From Cheiracanthium punctorium (lineage: Eukaryota > Arthropoda > Arachnida > Araneae > Cheiracanthiidae): a DNA stretch of 64,000 bases. Location: the NCBI GenBank assembly GCA_038373885.1, contig JAWZYV010013138.1, forward strand, positions 186,001 through 250,000, given 5' to 3'. The notes under the pieces are model-generated. The model worked only from the letters and a program-made list of their open reading frames with translations. It was not told the DNA's origin and ran no database searches. Numbering within the stretch: the stretch's first letter is position 1; every line of letters starts with the position of its first letter. Positions 44,964-57,030 of this stretch are shown in pieces. The translations under genes and the position numbers were made by a program.

Positions 44964-46748
44964 CTGATTATAAGAAGACACATCTGACAACACCTAAGAC
45001 AGTCCTTGGGAGGATGAGAATAAAGCATTAACGGTCACGAGGAAGCAAAATCCAACAGGAATGAAAAAACGTCTTGTTACAAGCTCAAATCTGTCTCCAC
45101 GGAGCAGCAAAGGTGTACTGCCAGCTTTCTGGTGAGGGCATTGAAATCTCCCACCTTCAGTCAGCTATCCACAAGGCTATCAACATGAGAGCTTCTCAGG
45201 TGAAGAAGCACACGCTTCATCTGGAGAAGTAGAGCATACATTTTGATGGTACATTGATGGATTTGAATAACAGGCCGTGGTCTTCAAGAATGAAGAAATT
45301 AAGTTGTCTGCGCTGAAACTGAAAAATGGGATAGCTCAAACAATCGCACAAGGACTCCAGGATTTATCAGAGTTCAACCATTGGAACTGTGATGATTGTT
45401 GCTAACACACCAAGTGTGAATACCGGCAAGAAGAGCGTTGTTGTTGATAATCAAATGCTCGAAGAGAGAGATCACCAAAACACAAGATTATCAGTTGCTA
45501 GCAACACGTGCTGGATCGCCCAAAACACAAATTCATCAGTTGCTAGCATCATGTGCTGGATCGCGTTCTTCGCGTTGTCATGGAGATGAGCTTTATGGAT
45601 CGACTAAATCAAAAACTATTGAGTACTTTTTTCTGAAGGATTTGATGAGCAGTTACGATAAATTTAAAACAGTCTTCAGCAACCGTAAAACTGATTAAGG
45701 AAACGGGCGGCTGGAAAGAGGACATGAAGTTTTTGTACCACCTCACTCGTGTCTTTCTTCACTTCACTGACAGGAAAGAGATGCCGTAAAGCAATGCACG
45801 CTGGAACTCTCGTACTATACTAATCTATGTTGCGTTTATTCTGATGCCTGACACAGACTGCGTATAATTTGTTAATTCATTCCCTAATAATTAACTGACC
45901 TTTGGTGAAGCAGTCAATTGTTCCGCGCTTAAGATTTTGATGAACTATCTGCAGCTCTGAATGACTACTCGACAGGTCTTAAATTCTTGAAAAGCCACTA
46001 GGAAGCAGATGAAACTGCAATCAACATTGCCTGATGCAAACAGTGCTGTGAGCATGCGATCAAAGTCATGAGACTGACACGAATTCTGCGTATTCCTGGT
46101 AAGACGCGATAGGGGAGCCAAAATGCAACAGTTTTCAACCCCCCCATATGTATGGCCATAAATCAATAGTTTTTGGGAAAATTGAGTTTTAAACTTTTTT
46201 CTTGAATTATCCCAAATTGGGCATTTAAGTGCAAATTTAAAAAAATCTACTCATTAAATGGGTTTCATTTTAACTTATTTTCATAGCTGAAACTCTAAGC
46301 TAAAGTAATCTTAAAAACTACAAAACTACTTTTAAATTTAAATTCACGAGCCATTACGTGAATTTTTTAAATTTTTAATTCACTTGTTTCCTTTCAAAAG
46401 CTGTTATTTATTTAAAAAAATACAATGGCAGTAAGCGTACAAATTACAAATAAATTTTCTTCCATTAATTTTCATCCAAAAGCGTATTAATGTCCATCTA
46501 AAGACATGCAATTTGTAAAGAAAGGTAGGTGAGTATTACTTAGCGCAGGTAAAATCATCAACGGATGTACCCTTGTATATTCTTTAGGATCGTTTCTAAA
46601 CCAATCAAGTTATCACCGTTTTTTAAATTTATTTTCATAACTGACACTAGCTAACGTAATCATGAAAAAGTACAAAAACTCTTTTAAATTTTAATTCACG
46701 TGCTTTACGCGTATATTTTTATTTTGTTCCGTTATCCTTTCTGAAATA

Positions 46749-47130
46749 TTGTTTACGTCAGAAAATACTACACCGAAGAGCCATTACATTATGACCACCT
46801 ACTCAATAACGCGTTGCGCCTCCTTTGGCCTTAAAAAGAGCTGCAACTCGCCTGGGCGTGAATACCACGAGTTCTTGGTAGATTACTTACTGGAGACAGG
46901 TTGTACCGAATACTTAAGCAGTGGCCTCACAAAGTCGAGATATTGGAACATGGTGGTGTTTGAGCTCTGAACTGCCGGGGAGAGGGGGAGCAGCTGTTCC
47001 AGCCAGACGGCGTACCCTGACACGACCATGGACGAGATGAAGGAGAAACCGGGATTCATTCTATCAGGCAACTCTTTTCTACATATCCCTGGTCCAGTCA
47101 CGATGCTCCCGTGCCAACTGTAGGCCTAGT
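46749..47130 (-). pseudogene. Tc1-like transposase C-terminal fragment (left arm)
   Basis: On the minus strand the frames contain NESRF-type and RVRRLAGT-type phrases, and AVQSSNTTMFQYLDFVRPLL, ending in RVAALFKAKGGATRF-like residues near 46800, the usual Tc1 C-terminus. The catalytic centre between them is deleted. It is the inverted counterpart of 50790-51100. Confidence 0.55.
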
Positions 47131-47850
47131 TGACAATAACACTTGGTAAGCAGAGGCACACGACTAAGCTAACTCTAACAAAGCTAACGTAATATTATAT
47201 AAAACTACTATAAAATTTAAATTTACGAGCCATTACGTGTGTTTTTTCAATTTTTAATTCACATGTTTAGTTTTAAAAGCTGCCATTTACTCAAAAAAAT
47301 ACAATGGCAGTAAGCGTACAAATTAAAAATAAAACTTCTGCCATTAATCAGCTATCCAAAAACGTATTAATCTCCATCTAAAGGCATGTAATTCTTAAAG
47401 AAGGCTGAGTTTTACTTAACGCAGGTAGAAACGCCAAAGGATGCACCCCGTCCATTCTTTAGGATAGTTGTTAAACCGATCACGTTACCATCGTTTTTTA
47501 AATTTATTTTCATAGCTAGCACTCTAACTAAGCTAATGTAATCATCAAAAATGCAAATACTTTAAATTTTTAAACCACGCGTTTTACTTTTTTTATTTAT
47601 TTCCCTTTTATGTTCAGAAATATGGTTTGTCAAAAAATACAGTAAGCATACAAATTACAAATAAAATTTGTTCCATTAATGAGCTATCCAGAAATGTATT
47701 AATGTTCATCTAAAGACATGTAATTCGTAAAGAAGGGCAAGTCTTACTTAGCGCAGGTAAAAAACGCGAAAGGATGTGGCTTCATTCATCGTTTAGGATC
47801 GTCGGGGAACTATTCAACGTCAATCAAGTTATCACTGCTTTTAAAGGCTT

Positions 47851-48540
47851 AAAATCTTACTTGAGCCCCATCAGATTATGAGTTGCAAACTGGTGTGTGA
47901 TCGTGTTGGTTTTGAGATCTGACTTGCGTAAGAATGTTTTGTTGATTAGCCAGATATCAACAAAATATGCTTACGCGACGCAGAGTCGATACTACAGGAC
48001 GGTTCTCGCTTGTGTTTCTACTTCCGCTAAGAGCGGAAAATCCTCAAAAGCCATTAGTAAAGTAGAATTTCGTTTCCACTAGCTTTGTTAACTTCTTCAA
48101 AGATCGTGCATTTCCTCCGATGGCTATTAGCTACTACGCGCATGCGCGTTTAAACTTTATCTTACTGTTTCCCGTTTTTCTTTTAAATATATTCCCATTT
48201 GTTATTTTTAAATACAGAAGAATTTCTTAAATTTGGATTTCCCAATTTGGGGAATTTCAATTATCAGGAGGAAATTAAACCTTAAAATAACAATAAATCG
48301 GTATTCGAACGAAAATGTTTTTAAGATCTTATTAGAAATGCTTAAAAGAATAATATCTTTCTATTATGTAATTTCTCCGTAAATGTGTTATTTTTAATAC
48401 ATTTTTCTATTTAAAAAAAGTTTTTTTTGTGCATGTTTAGTAAATTTTAAAAAATACATTATATTATTAATTTAATTTCAGTTTTCTCTATAATATAGAC
48501 TAAAAGCATATAATTATTTCTAAAAAGGTAGTTGCATTCT
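47851..48540. other. Loop of the inverted-repeat complex (left part)
   Basis: Frame 47897-48082 has no domain. CGTTTCCACTAG at ~48071 is inverted at ~49665, a last trace of arm pairing. No gene. Confidence 0.4.
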
Positions 48541-48776
48541 ATTGTGCTATGGCAAACCTACAGGAGGGGTATTTCGTATTTGCCAAAAGGGGGGGGGTTG
48601 CCATGCGAGGATTACTTTTTAGTGCTTCTTAAGCGTATTTACGTTACATAAACAGAAAACTGCCTAAAACTCCAGACTTTTAGATAATCAGTTGTCCGGT
48701 AGATCAGAACCCTGGACCTTCACACTTCAGCCATCTATCATGCTCAGTGTCTTATCAACTCTGCTCCGGTGGGGAC
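48541..48776 (-). repeat. tRNA-derived SINE (family 1)
   Basis: The minus-strand head has GAGCAGAGTTGATAAG (A box) and GGGTTCTGATC (B box). Body and tail align with 37860-38097. It lies in the loop of the large inverted repeat. The ends are placed by comparison; no clear target duplication. Confidence 0.75.
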
Positions 48777-49799
48777 ATCTTGTTTTAGATGTCATCTGGT
48801 TTTTAAATGTTAACACAAAAGATAGTGCTTGCATAAATTTAGATTAAAAAACCAAATTTCTGTTTGAAAAAGTATTGAACAAAATTTTAAATGTGGTATT
48901 TCAACGAATCCAAAATAAAAATGAGAATACCTAAGATTTCAAAATCTATCATAATATTAGGAAAATAAGCACCTAATTTTAATTAGAAAACAATATGTAT
49001 AAAAGTACTAGAGACCATCAAAATATGACATGAAATACTTAAAGTTAGGAACTATGCGAGAAATTGTTATTTAAATTATTTTTTAATTTAAAGTCTTTAT
49101 TCATTTTAATTATTAATTAATCGAACTAAGTACGCCAGCTCTGGAATCAAAAGCGAAACGTTCGAGACAGACTAGTTACGTCAGTTTTGTGTTATATGTT
49201 AACTAGTATAGATCTTACCACAGATCTAAGAGAGATCCCAGAGAGCTGTGTGTCAAAGCAAAAAGAATAAGAAATATTATTAAAAGAGTAACTGAGGATA
49301 TCTTTATCCATAAGGGATAAAAATATCCCTTATAGTTGCATCAATTTTGCTCAGAGCAGATTTATAACAATTTGAAATACTGTGATGAAAATTGATAATT
49401 AATTGAACCCAAACATTATTGAGAACCTACTTATTCTTAAAAAATATGTAACTCTCATGTTGGACATTCGCTCGCTACCCTAACCGCCTTTTTAGAATGC
49501 GTTTCATATGGAACCAGCCAATGCAAAACTGATTCTAAAAACTCTAGTGACAAAAGATGAAAAGTTTTTAATCGGAGAAAAAACACCCACAAAGGCAAAA
49601 AGAATGGCTTCGGTTAGAGGATTTAGGTAACTTAGCGAAAATAGCGGAAATTAAGACCTAGTGGAAACGCACCTTAACACGACGACACAGCACATAGATA
49701 AGAAAGATAGTGAATATCAAACGGTTAAGATTTTACCCAAGTAAAAAAACAGTGAGAAATTGATGGTTTGACAACGACCTTAAACACTGAACGCTGGTG
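48777..49799. other. Loop of the inverted-repeat complex (right part)
   Basis: AT-rich, no gene recognised. Confidence 0.4.
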
Positions 49800-49975
49800 C
49801 CTCCTTTGGTGTTTTCACCTGCGCGAGTAAATTTCACCTTTTTCTATGAATTACATATCTTCAGATGAATATTAATGCGCTTTTTGGATAGCTCATTAAT
49901 AGAACAAAATGTATTTGTAATTTGCACGCTTAGTGCAATACACCGAACATTATTCAACACACCCACACTTTTTCA

Positions 49976-50525
49976 ATGAACTCGTCTGGAGGAGATGGAG
50001 AACACGTAATTAAATGGGAACGGAATTTAACTGTTGCTGGAAAAGGTAAGGAATCATTCTTGCACTTATGTTTGAGAGTGATGGGAAAGGCTGTTGATCT
50101 ACGCGAATTTGAGAGGGCAGATTGTAATGGGCCCGAAGACTCTCAACAAGTATCTCCGAAATTGCATGACTGGTCGGTTGTTCACGACCTGCCGTTGTTA
50201 GTGTTTATAAAAAGTGGATTAATGACGTTGAAACCAGCAATAGGCGCCAATATGTTGGGCGTCCACGCATCATCAAAAAAGAAGACGCCGGAGACTGTCT
50301 CGCCTAGTACCTGAAAATCGACGGCAGACAATGGCTCAACTGACAGTCCAATACAATGCAAGTCCATGTACAAGCGTTTCGAATCGCACAATTCAGCTGA
50401 TAATTTTGGGTATGGGACTGCCGAGCAGACGTACCTCTCGTGTGCCTCTGCTTACCAAGTGTTATTGTCAACTAGGCCTACAGTGGGCACGGGAACATCG
50501 TGACTGGACCAGGAATATGTAGAAA
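49976..50525 (+). pseudogene. Tc1-like transposase N-terminal half
   Basis: Joining two frames gives FERGQIVMGRRLSTSISEIA and LVGCSRPAVVSVYKKW (helix-turn-helix), GRPRIIKKEDAGD (linker), then AQLTVQYNASPCTSVSNRT, GLPSRRTSRVPLLTKC and QWAREHRDWT. This is the DNA-binding region of a Tc1 transposase up to the start of the catalytic domain, after which the match ends. Several stops and one shift. It is present only in the right arm of the inverted-repeat complex. Confidence 0.78.
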
Positions 50526-50699
50526 AGAGTTCGCCGTGACATCCATGCCCAGGCGATTTTTAATTTGTACGCTTACTGCCATTGTATTTTTTGAGTAAAT
50601 GGCTGCTTTTAAAAGGAAACATGTGAATTAAAATTGAAAAAACACACGTAATGGCTCGGAAATTTAAATTTTAAAGTAGTTTTATATAATATTACGTTA

Positions 50700-51100
50700 G
50701 CTTTGTTAGAGTTAGCTTAGTCGTGTGCCTCTGCTTACCAAGTGTTATTGTCAACTAGGCCTACAGTTGGCTCGGGAACATCGTGACTGGACCACGGATA
50801 TGTAGAAAAGAGTTGCCTGATAGAATGAATCCCGGTTTCTCCTTCATCTCGTCCATGGTTGTGTCAGGGTACGCCGTCTGGCTGGAACAGCTGCTCCCCT
50901 CTCCCCGGCAGTTCAGAGCTCAAACACCACCATGTTCCAATATCTCGACTTTGTGAGGCCACTGCTTAAGTATTCGGTACAACCTGTCTCCAGTAACTAA
51001 TCTACCAAGAACTCGTGGTATCCATGCCCAGGCGAGTTGCAGCTCTTTTTAAGGCCAAAGGAGGTGCAACGCGTTTTTTGAGTATGGTGGTCATAATGTA
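50700..51100 (+). pseudogene. Tc1-like transposase internal-deletion fragment (right arm)
   Basis: This starts with a second copy of the LTKC...QWAREHRDWT-coding region (compare 50450-50520). It then jumps to the C-terminal part shared in inverted form with 46749-47130 and ends with RVAALFKAKGGATRF-like codons. The DDE core is missing. Confidence 0.6.
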
Positions 51101-51786
51101 ATGGCTCTTCGGTGTACTATTTTCTGACGTAAGTAATATTTTAGAAAGGATAACGGAAACAAATAAAAATACACGCGTAAAGCGCGTGAATTTAAATTTA
51201 GAAGTGTTTTTGTACTTTTTCATGATTACGTTAGCTTAGAGTGTCAGCTATGAAAATAAATTTAAAAAACGGTGACAACTTGATTGGTTTAGCAACGATC
51301 CGAAAGAATATACAAGAGTATACCATTTGATGATTTTATCTGCGCTAAGTAACACTCACCCTTCTTTACAAATTACATGTCTTTAGATGGACATTAATAC
51401 GTTTTTGGACAGTTGATTAATGGAAGAAAATTTATTTGTAATTTCTACACTTACTGCCATCGTATTTTTTGAAATAAATGACAGCTTTTAAAAGGAAACA
51501 TGTGAATTAAAAATTGAAAAAACACACGTAATGGATCATAAATTTAAATTTTAAAGTAGTTTTATATAATACAACGTTAGCTAAGTTAGAGTTTCAGCTA
51601 TGAAAATAAGTTAATATTAAACCCATTTAATGAGTAGATGTTTTAAAATTTGCATGTGAATATCAAATTTCGCGTTATTCAAGAAAAAAATGTTTAAAAT
51701 TCAGTTATCAAAACCTGTCGATTTTCGGCTACACATATTCTGGTAAAAATTGTAGCATTTTGGTTCCCCTCTCATGTCTTACCAGG

Positions 51787-53097
51787 AATTCGTCATATTA
51801 CTAGAAACCCTGTAATGTTTATGTATGTAATACTATAGCTTGTGTTCACTTTTATATCTGCGTACAGTGACTTCAAAATATGGGCCAAAAAGAATAAAAA
51901 ATATTTAAATCACTTTGTGTGTGAGGTTTCTTTAATCAAATCAACTGTAAAGTACGATTTTAACAACTTTTAATGAAAGCTCATCAAATTAGGATATAGG
52001 GAAATCAGGCTGTAAAAAAGTCATCAACCTTAAAGTATTAATATACGTTGGCGTTCGTACAAACACACATGCAAGCAGGGAGACACTTTTAGTGATTTTT
52101 AGGACGATGGGCTGTGTTTAAATTGTTTCTTCGCTCGATTTGTGGGAGCTCATTTATTCAGTGTATAATAAGGGTGTCAAATAAGGAATGAAATAGAACG
52201 AATAAAAATGCTTACTGTTGGAACGCAGTTGACACATTACTAATTTTAAAATTTCTCAATTACAATGAAAGTTGTACATGTTTCCACAGACTAATGTTTT
52301 ATTAAATAGTTGAAACTTTCATTTCAAAAACTGCTTAAGTCACAACTTTTCAAGAATAAAAACTGTACTACGCACAAATATGTGGATTTTCAGACTACTT
52401 TGAAGATTAATCATAGTAACCCAATGTACTATTTTCTTTAGATTAACATAAAAACTGGATTTGATTTTTTTTTTTTTTGAAAAATCATTACGTATGTGGT
52501 TTTCTAAAATGACAAATTCAATTTTATTGAAAAAAAAAAATTCTCAAAAACTAAAAGGATTGCATTGGTATGTTTTCAAGTGATTTATTTTGTCTGAAAA
52601 TAAAAGTTCTTAGTTAACAAATTTATTTTTGTCAACCTCAACAAAATTTTTACAAGTAAATTTTATAAATATAATATTTAATATTTTTGAAATTGAACAG
52701 TGAAAAAAAGAGGATTTTGAACTTTACACCACTCTGCACTCATGAAGGAATTTGTCAACAAAATTTATGAGTTTATGATTCTCATAGAACTTCATCCACC
52801 AACACCTCCTGATAAAAAAAATTTTGTAAGATATCTAGGGAGCTAAATATCTTCATCAAAAATCCTAACTCTAGACTTTTAATTACATTCTATCGCAAAC
52901 TTCAGATTTGATTCTCCTCCCCCAGTTCATAAACACACCTGCCCTTCATTAAAACTTTAAACTTACGGCAGCAAAAACAAACACGCATACACACACACAC
53001 ACACGCACACAAAAGAATGATTGCCAGCATCTGCTTCCACCAGACCTTGATCCGGAAAACAATAGGCTCAACGTAAATAAGGAAATTTGGGTAAAGT
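51787..53097. other. Intergenic stretch
   Basis: AT-rich; a (CA)n tract lies at about 52989-53010. No gene recognised. Confidence 0.45.
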
Positions 53098-53149
53098 ACA
53101 TAAAAAACTTTGTAAAAAACACACATAAGAAGTTATAGGTAAGAAGATA

Positions 53150-53190
53150 CGCACGTTTCGGTCAAAAATTGTTTTGACCTTCATCAGTCC
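53150..53190 (-). ncRNA. Hammerhead ribozyme core, minus-strand copy
   Basis: Read on the minus strand: CTGATGA, an 8-bp stem II (GGTCAAAA paired with TTTTGACC around a four-base loop), GAAAC, then a 3-bp stem III (ACG-TG-CGT) and A, T, C at the cleavage site. All core bases I check are canonical. Stem I next to the core is short: about 3 bp including a wobble (GGA with TCT). Confidence 0.6.
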
Positions 53191-53523
53191 AAGCCCTTCG
53201 TCGCAAGGAACACAGGGAACTGAAAAGAGATAAACAAGCAAGCAAGTTGCCACAAGGGGCAAAGAAAAGTCGTACAAAACCACGGACAATGAAAAAAATA
53301 AGGGATAAAAAGGAAAGGAAAGAAGCACAAAAATACAAAAATTAAAAAATTAAAAAAAGGAGGAACACATGAATACAAACATACACACAAAAAAGAGAAA
53401 ACAGAACAAACAAAATAACAAAAAAAAATGTTATTTTGTTTGTTCTGTTTTCTCTTTTTTGTGGCAACTTGCTTGCTTGTTTATCTCTTTTCAGTTCCTT
53501 GTGTTCCTTGCGACGAAGGGCTT

Positions 53524-53569
53524 GGACTGATGAAGGTCAAAACAATTTTTGACCGAAACGTGCGTATGT
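53524..53569 (+). ncRNA. Hammerhead ribozyme core, plus-strand copy
   Basis: CTGATGA at 53527-53533, stem II 53535-53542 with 53547-53554, GAAAC at 53555-53559, a three-base-pair stem III at 53558-53565, and the cleavage base A at 53566. Compared with the minus copy, one stem I base differs (G for C), which weakens stem I further. Self-cleavage would be predicted 3' of 53566 if the fold forms. Confidence 0.58.
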
Positions 53570-53625
53570 TCTTACCTATAACTTCTTATGCGTGTTTTTT
53601 ACAAAGTTTTTTTATTTACTTTATC

Positions 53626-54252
53626 GTTTAACACCAGTAATTTGAGTGTTTTTTACCAAGGAAATTTGGGGTCAAAGTTACAAGTTTTCTAAGTCGCAGT
53701 GAAATCAGTAATGTATTCAAAGAGTTTTGCTTACGTAGTAGATTCTTAAATTTTTACAATAACTATGCAATGCATTTATTCATATTGAAATATTTTATAT
53801 TTTCAGCTATAAGATACTCCTATCACATACCTTGAGAAATAGAGAAACAAATGAAAAAAAAATGTTCATTGAGAGTAAGAGGTCTCCGCTTTCTTTTTTC
53901 ATAATAATTATAAAGGATCGTTAAAACGCTGAATCCGCTAATACGAATATGAAAACGGATCATTTGTTTCTTTTATGAGCGGATATACGGAAACTGATAT
54001 TTTTGTTTGGAAATTATTTTTAAGCATATATTATCTTCAGACAATAATTTCGTTCACAATGTGTGAAATATTCTATCAAAATGATCCTAGTTCTACCAGA
54101 TACTGTCAAATTATACAAAACCTCTTGTCATATCTTACTGAGATAGTAGTTCGAAAAAATGTGATATTGTGTGAAAATGTGAGTAAAAAAATGTGATTTG
54201 GTAAATAAATACGACTAACTTTATGAGACAATGCAACATTTTTAGAATGTTT
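53626..54252. other. Intergenic stretch
   Basis: Frame 53975-54196 has no domain; nothing recognised. Confidence 0.45.
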
Positions 54253-54258
54253 CTTCAC

Positions 54259-54491
54259 AAGCTGTACTTGGGGGCAGAGAGGGAAGATTATCTGCCTACA
54301 GCGTAGGAGTGTGACTTGGTCGGAGGACCTTTTAAGGGGATGTAACGGGTATTCACGTTACACCTTGAGAAAGCCAACCAAAACTCCAGACCGTTAGATA
54401 GACAGTCGCGCGATAGTCCCGCGCGAACCCGGGACATCACACTTCAACTGTCTACCATGTTCAGTGCTTTATCCACTCGCCATGATTTCGC
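54259..54491 (-). repeat. tRNA-derived SINE (family 1)
   Basis: The minus-strand head has TGGCGAGTGGATAAAGC (A box) and GGGTTCGCGCGG (B box). Body and tail align with 37860-38097. CTTCAC flanks both ends (54253-54258, 54492-54497), a weak target duplication. Confidence 0.78.
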
Positions 54492-54509
54492 CTTCACGGG
54501 GTTGCAAAA

Positions 54510-56535
54510 ACTAATTCTTACACATTACGGCCTATGGACGTAAATCATTTATAGTGTGCTAGTCTTTAAATGGCGCATTAGCAATGTGTTACTATGTGTT
54601 TGGCTTTCTGTTGCATCAAAATCGGTCAACTAGAACCGGAGATGCGGAGGTTTTATTTTCCCCATTGATTTTCTCTGGCGGTTCTAGAAATATTGGTCGT
54701 ATGCCTTCGGTAACGTCCTTTTTGGAGCCTTATTTTGGCGCCAAATTTGGCGATATTCAGCCAAAAGTCGGTAAGCTTGGCGACATTTTGGTCATTTGGC
54801 GCGATTGTCCCAATGGGGCTTCTAAAGATAGTTTTTCTGCATTACCATGCATAATAGCCTAACATTTCTCTTCTATGACGTAATCAAAACGCGATTGTTC
54901 GGGGACTCGTTAGAGAGGTCCCGAGTTTTCTGGAATGCACGTCAGAAAGTATGAAAGGAACCGGGATGCCGATTATGGTTTATATGGGTTTATACGGGGT
55001 TTTGATATGTTCCGCGAGCCGGATCAAAAGCCGTAGCGGGCCACATCCGGACCACGGGCCGGCGCACACTGGGGCGAGTGTATGGAGAGGTTGGACATTT
55101 CAGTAAAACCAATTTCCGAGAGATTTAATTGAAAGGGTTTACAACAGAGTTTCTAACCTCTACGGCATATAATTAACCACTTTTTCAAAACAGTAAATTT
55201 TTCAAACATTTTTTTTCAAATTTGCCCGCAGATCCCATGTCAGACTACCTTTCGAATGTTGAAATTTCGCTATATTCTAATACAAATTTTACTGTTTAGG
55301 AAAAGTGGTTACTTATATTCCGTAGAGGTTGGAGATTTACTTGGCTTTAATTGTCAATATCGTTTGAATAGGCAGGTTTAGGGAAGAGCTGAAACCGTAT
55401 TATAAAAGCCGAAACTATCTACAATATATGGGATTTAATAGTTTTGTTAGCGTTATTAGCGATTTTCTTGATTCAAAAATTCATTCAAAATATCTTGAAA
55501 ATTATCTCCAAAATTTTCAAAGATACGTTTTTGTGTGTTTTTGTTACTTATTAGGGGCGCAAAAAGAACATTAGCACATCACAGCATTAAATTTGTTCAG
55601 AAATAAACAAGTTACTGACTGTTTATTAAATTGTCTACCAGCGGAGCAGCTAGTTAATTCTTTAAATCCATGGTATTATCTTCGGGTAATAATGTTAAAA
55701 ATTAGTTAGTTTAGTGGAAATATGTTCTTAGTTTGCCAATACAGCAGTAAAAATGCAATATTAAATGGTTTGATTTTCCGCCAAATGTCCAAAATTACTT
55801 TAGGGTCGCCCAGTTTGCGGCGGTTGCCCATATGTGGTTTACATCTCCCTCGTGTATTTCCACTGAATTTTCACCTGTGGAAGTGTTTTATTTTGTGTGA
55901 GAAATATAGCATTTGTGAAAGCTTCTGTTCTAAGCGGGTTGTTAGAAGCACATTACTGTCTGATTGTGCATGTGAATTTTGTACAGCTGATTGTTCGAAG
56001 AAGTTCTAGAAGCAATAAAGTTTGTGTCCATCCTGACAAGTGGACTCTTTTCTAGAACTTTCTACACCAACTGGACTTTAGAACGACGAACCCAGGAAAC
56101 AAGCAGAATGTTCTGCAACATGCATATTAGAGGTTACAGTCACACAATTGTGACAGATTTTGGTTTGTGTATGGCTAATAGTTTTTGGGACAGGGCTAAA
56201 AAAATTCTTATACTCTATGGCCTATAGACGCACATTCTTGAAAGTGCGCTAGCGTCTACATAGAGCATTCGATTGAACCGAAATTCGGTAGGCATATCAT
56301 AGATCACTGAGTAACATTCTGTATAGATTTTGGTGTGCAAGTCTTCAGAGTAAGGCATCCCTTATCTCTGGCAGATAGCCCTTTGCCATAACGCAACACA
56401 AATGTGCGCAAGGTTTACAGCTTTTTACAGAGCTATAAAAAACTATTCTTATACATTTCAGCCTATACACTGAAATTATCTAGAAGTGCACTACTTTCTG
56501 AGCACACGATATCCGATTGAATTCAATCTAAACGC
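54510..56535 (+). repeat. Three dispersed copies of a short ~90-bp repeat
   Basis: ATTCTTACACATTACGGCCTA (~54515), ATTCTTATACTCTATGGCCT (~56205) and ATTCTTATACATTTCAGCCT (~56445) each start related ~90-bp segments with ATC-AGTGTGCTA-like continuations. The two right-hand copies are ~240 bp apart and look tandem. Open frames at 54584-54862, 55722-56009 and 55991-56227 show no domain. Confidence 0.4.
55151..55339. mobile_element. Hairpin MITE (~190 bp)
   Basis: Arms TCTAACCTCTACGGCATATA and TCCAACCTCTACGGAATATA (reverse complement) pair imperfectly over ~55 bp, continuing through AACCACTTTT and AACAGTAAA. No clear target duplication. Confidence 0.6.
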
Positions 56536-56939
56536 TTGTTGTTGTTTAAACGATCAAGTGCTCGAAAAGTCAAGTGGAGTCACTCCAGATTTTTTTAAGT
56601 TTCGTAAATATTAATATTTTTTTAACAAATTTAAGGATTGAATTTTGGCTAATTATAATAGTTTCAGAGAAAAAAATTAGATGAAAACAGGTACAGAAAA
56701 ATGAAAAAAAAAAAAAAAACATGACTAATGCCACATTTGATTTTTAAAAAAGTTTTTAACGTATAACTAATCAGATCCTATTGTTTCTCACTTGTCTTAA
56801 AAGGTTCAAGTAAAAAAATCTTAAACATCTTTAACTTTCGGCCTCAGGATTTCAAAGGTAATAAAATTCCAAAAAACAATGAAATAATTCAAATGCGATT
56901 AAAGATTTCATTCAGTTATCAGTTATTGAGGATAGTATT

Positions 56940-57030
56940 GTGTGCATTAAGGCAAACCTGCACGAGGGATATATGCCTATGATGGGGGGGGGGGAGGGTC
57001 GCTTGGTCGGAGGTGTTATTGAGAACAGTT
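56940..57030 (-). repeat. SINE family 1, tail-only fragment
   Basis: ATTAAGGCAAACCTGCACGA and the CTTGGTCGGAGG phrase match the 3' part of the family. The head is missing, as in a 5'-truncated insertion. Confidence 0.65.

Larger units (their letters stand above)
42161..46094 (+). pseudogene. DDE-like transposase-family pseudogene split by two insertions
   Basis: Three segments read as one protein family: 42161-42503, 43691-43848 and 44964-46094, separated by a Harbinger element and an AAGCTT-rich element. Segment 1 has an 86-codon open frame containing VSDQVICAKL-like and DYERCRK phrases. Segment 3, across frames, shows IHFDGT (~45235, first acidic residue), PSVNTGKKS (~45405, with Asn where Asp is expected), SC-stop-HHVLDRVLRVVM (~45535), NARWNSRTI-FILMPDT (~45800) and LNDYSTGLKFLKSH with CCEHAIKVM (~45960-46070). 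The D, D and C-x-HH pattern suggests an RNase H-fold transposase. I recall similar unnamed proteins in arachnids and other invertebrates but cannot name the family. A 44-bp tandem duplication lies at ~45470-45570. Confidence 0.55.
46095..51786. repeat. 5.7-kb inverted-repeat complex with Tc1 fragments
   Basis: The outer ends CCTGGTAAGAC-GA-AGGGGA-CCAAAATGC are inverted at 46095-46126 and 51755-51786. Long stretches of the left half (46095-47850) recur reversed in the right half (49800-51786). These include a Tc1-transposase C-terminal fragment and a ~130-bp module (AATGGCAGTAAGCGTACAAATTA ... TCCATCTAAAGACATG) present about three times per arm. Flanks AATTCTGCGTATT and AATTCGTCATATT agree at 10 of 13 positions and may be a decayed target duplication. 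The right arm has an extra Tc1 N-terminal segment. Confidence 0.65.
53098..53625. mobile_element. Foldback element with hammerhead cores on both arms
   Basis: Bases 53098-53255 and 53461-53625 are near-perfect reverse complements. The centre contains an A/G-rich segment and a second perfect hairpin (about 53390-53460, AACAGAACAAACAAAATAAC and its complement). Each arm encodes a hammerhead core when read away from the centre. Hammerheads are known from Penelope-like elements, so the arms may be inverted retroelement termini. The minus frames 53068-53390 are by-products. Confidence 0.7.

Noticed and set aside
53068..53631. Several Cys/Phe-rich frames in both strands
   Set aside because: They are translations of the foldback arms and A/T-rich centre. 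The same region forms ribozyme cores and hairpins.
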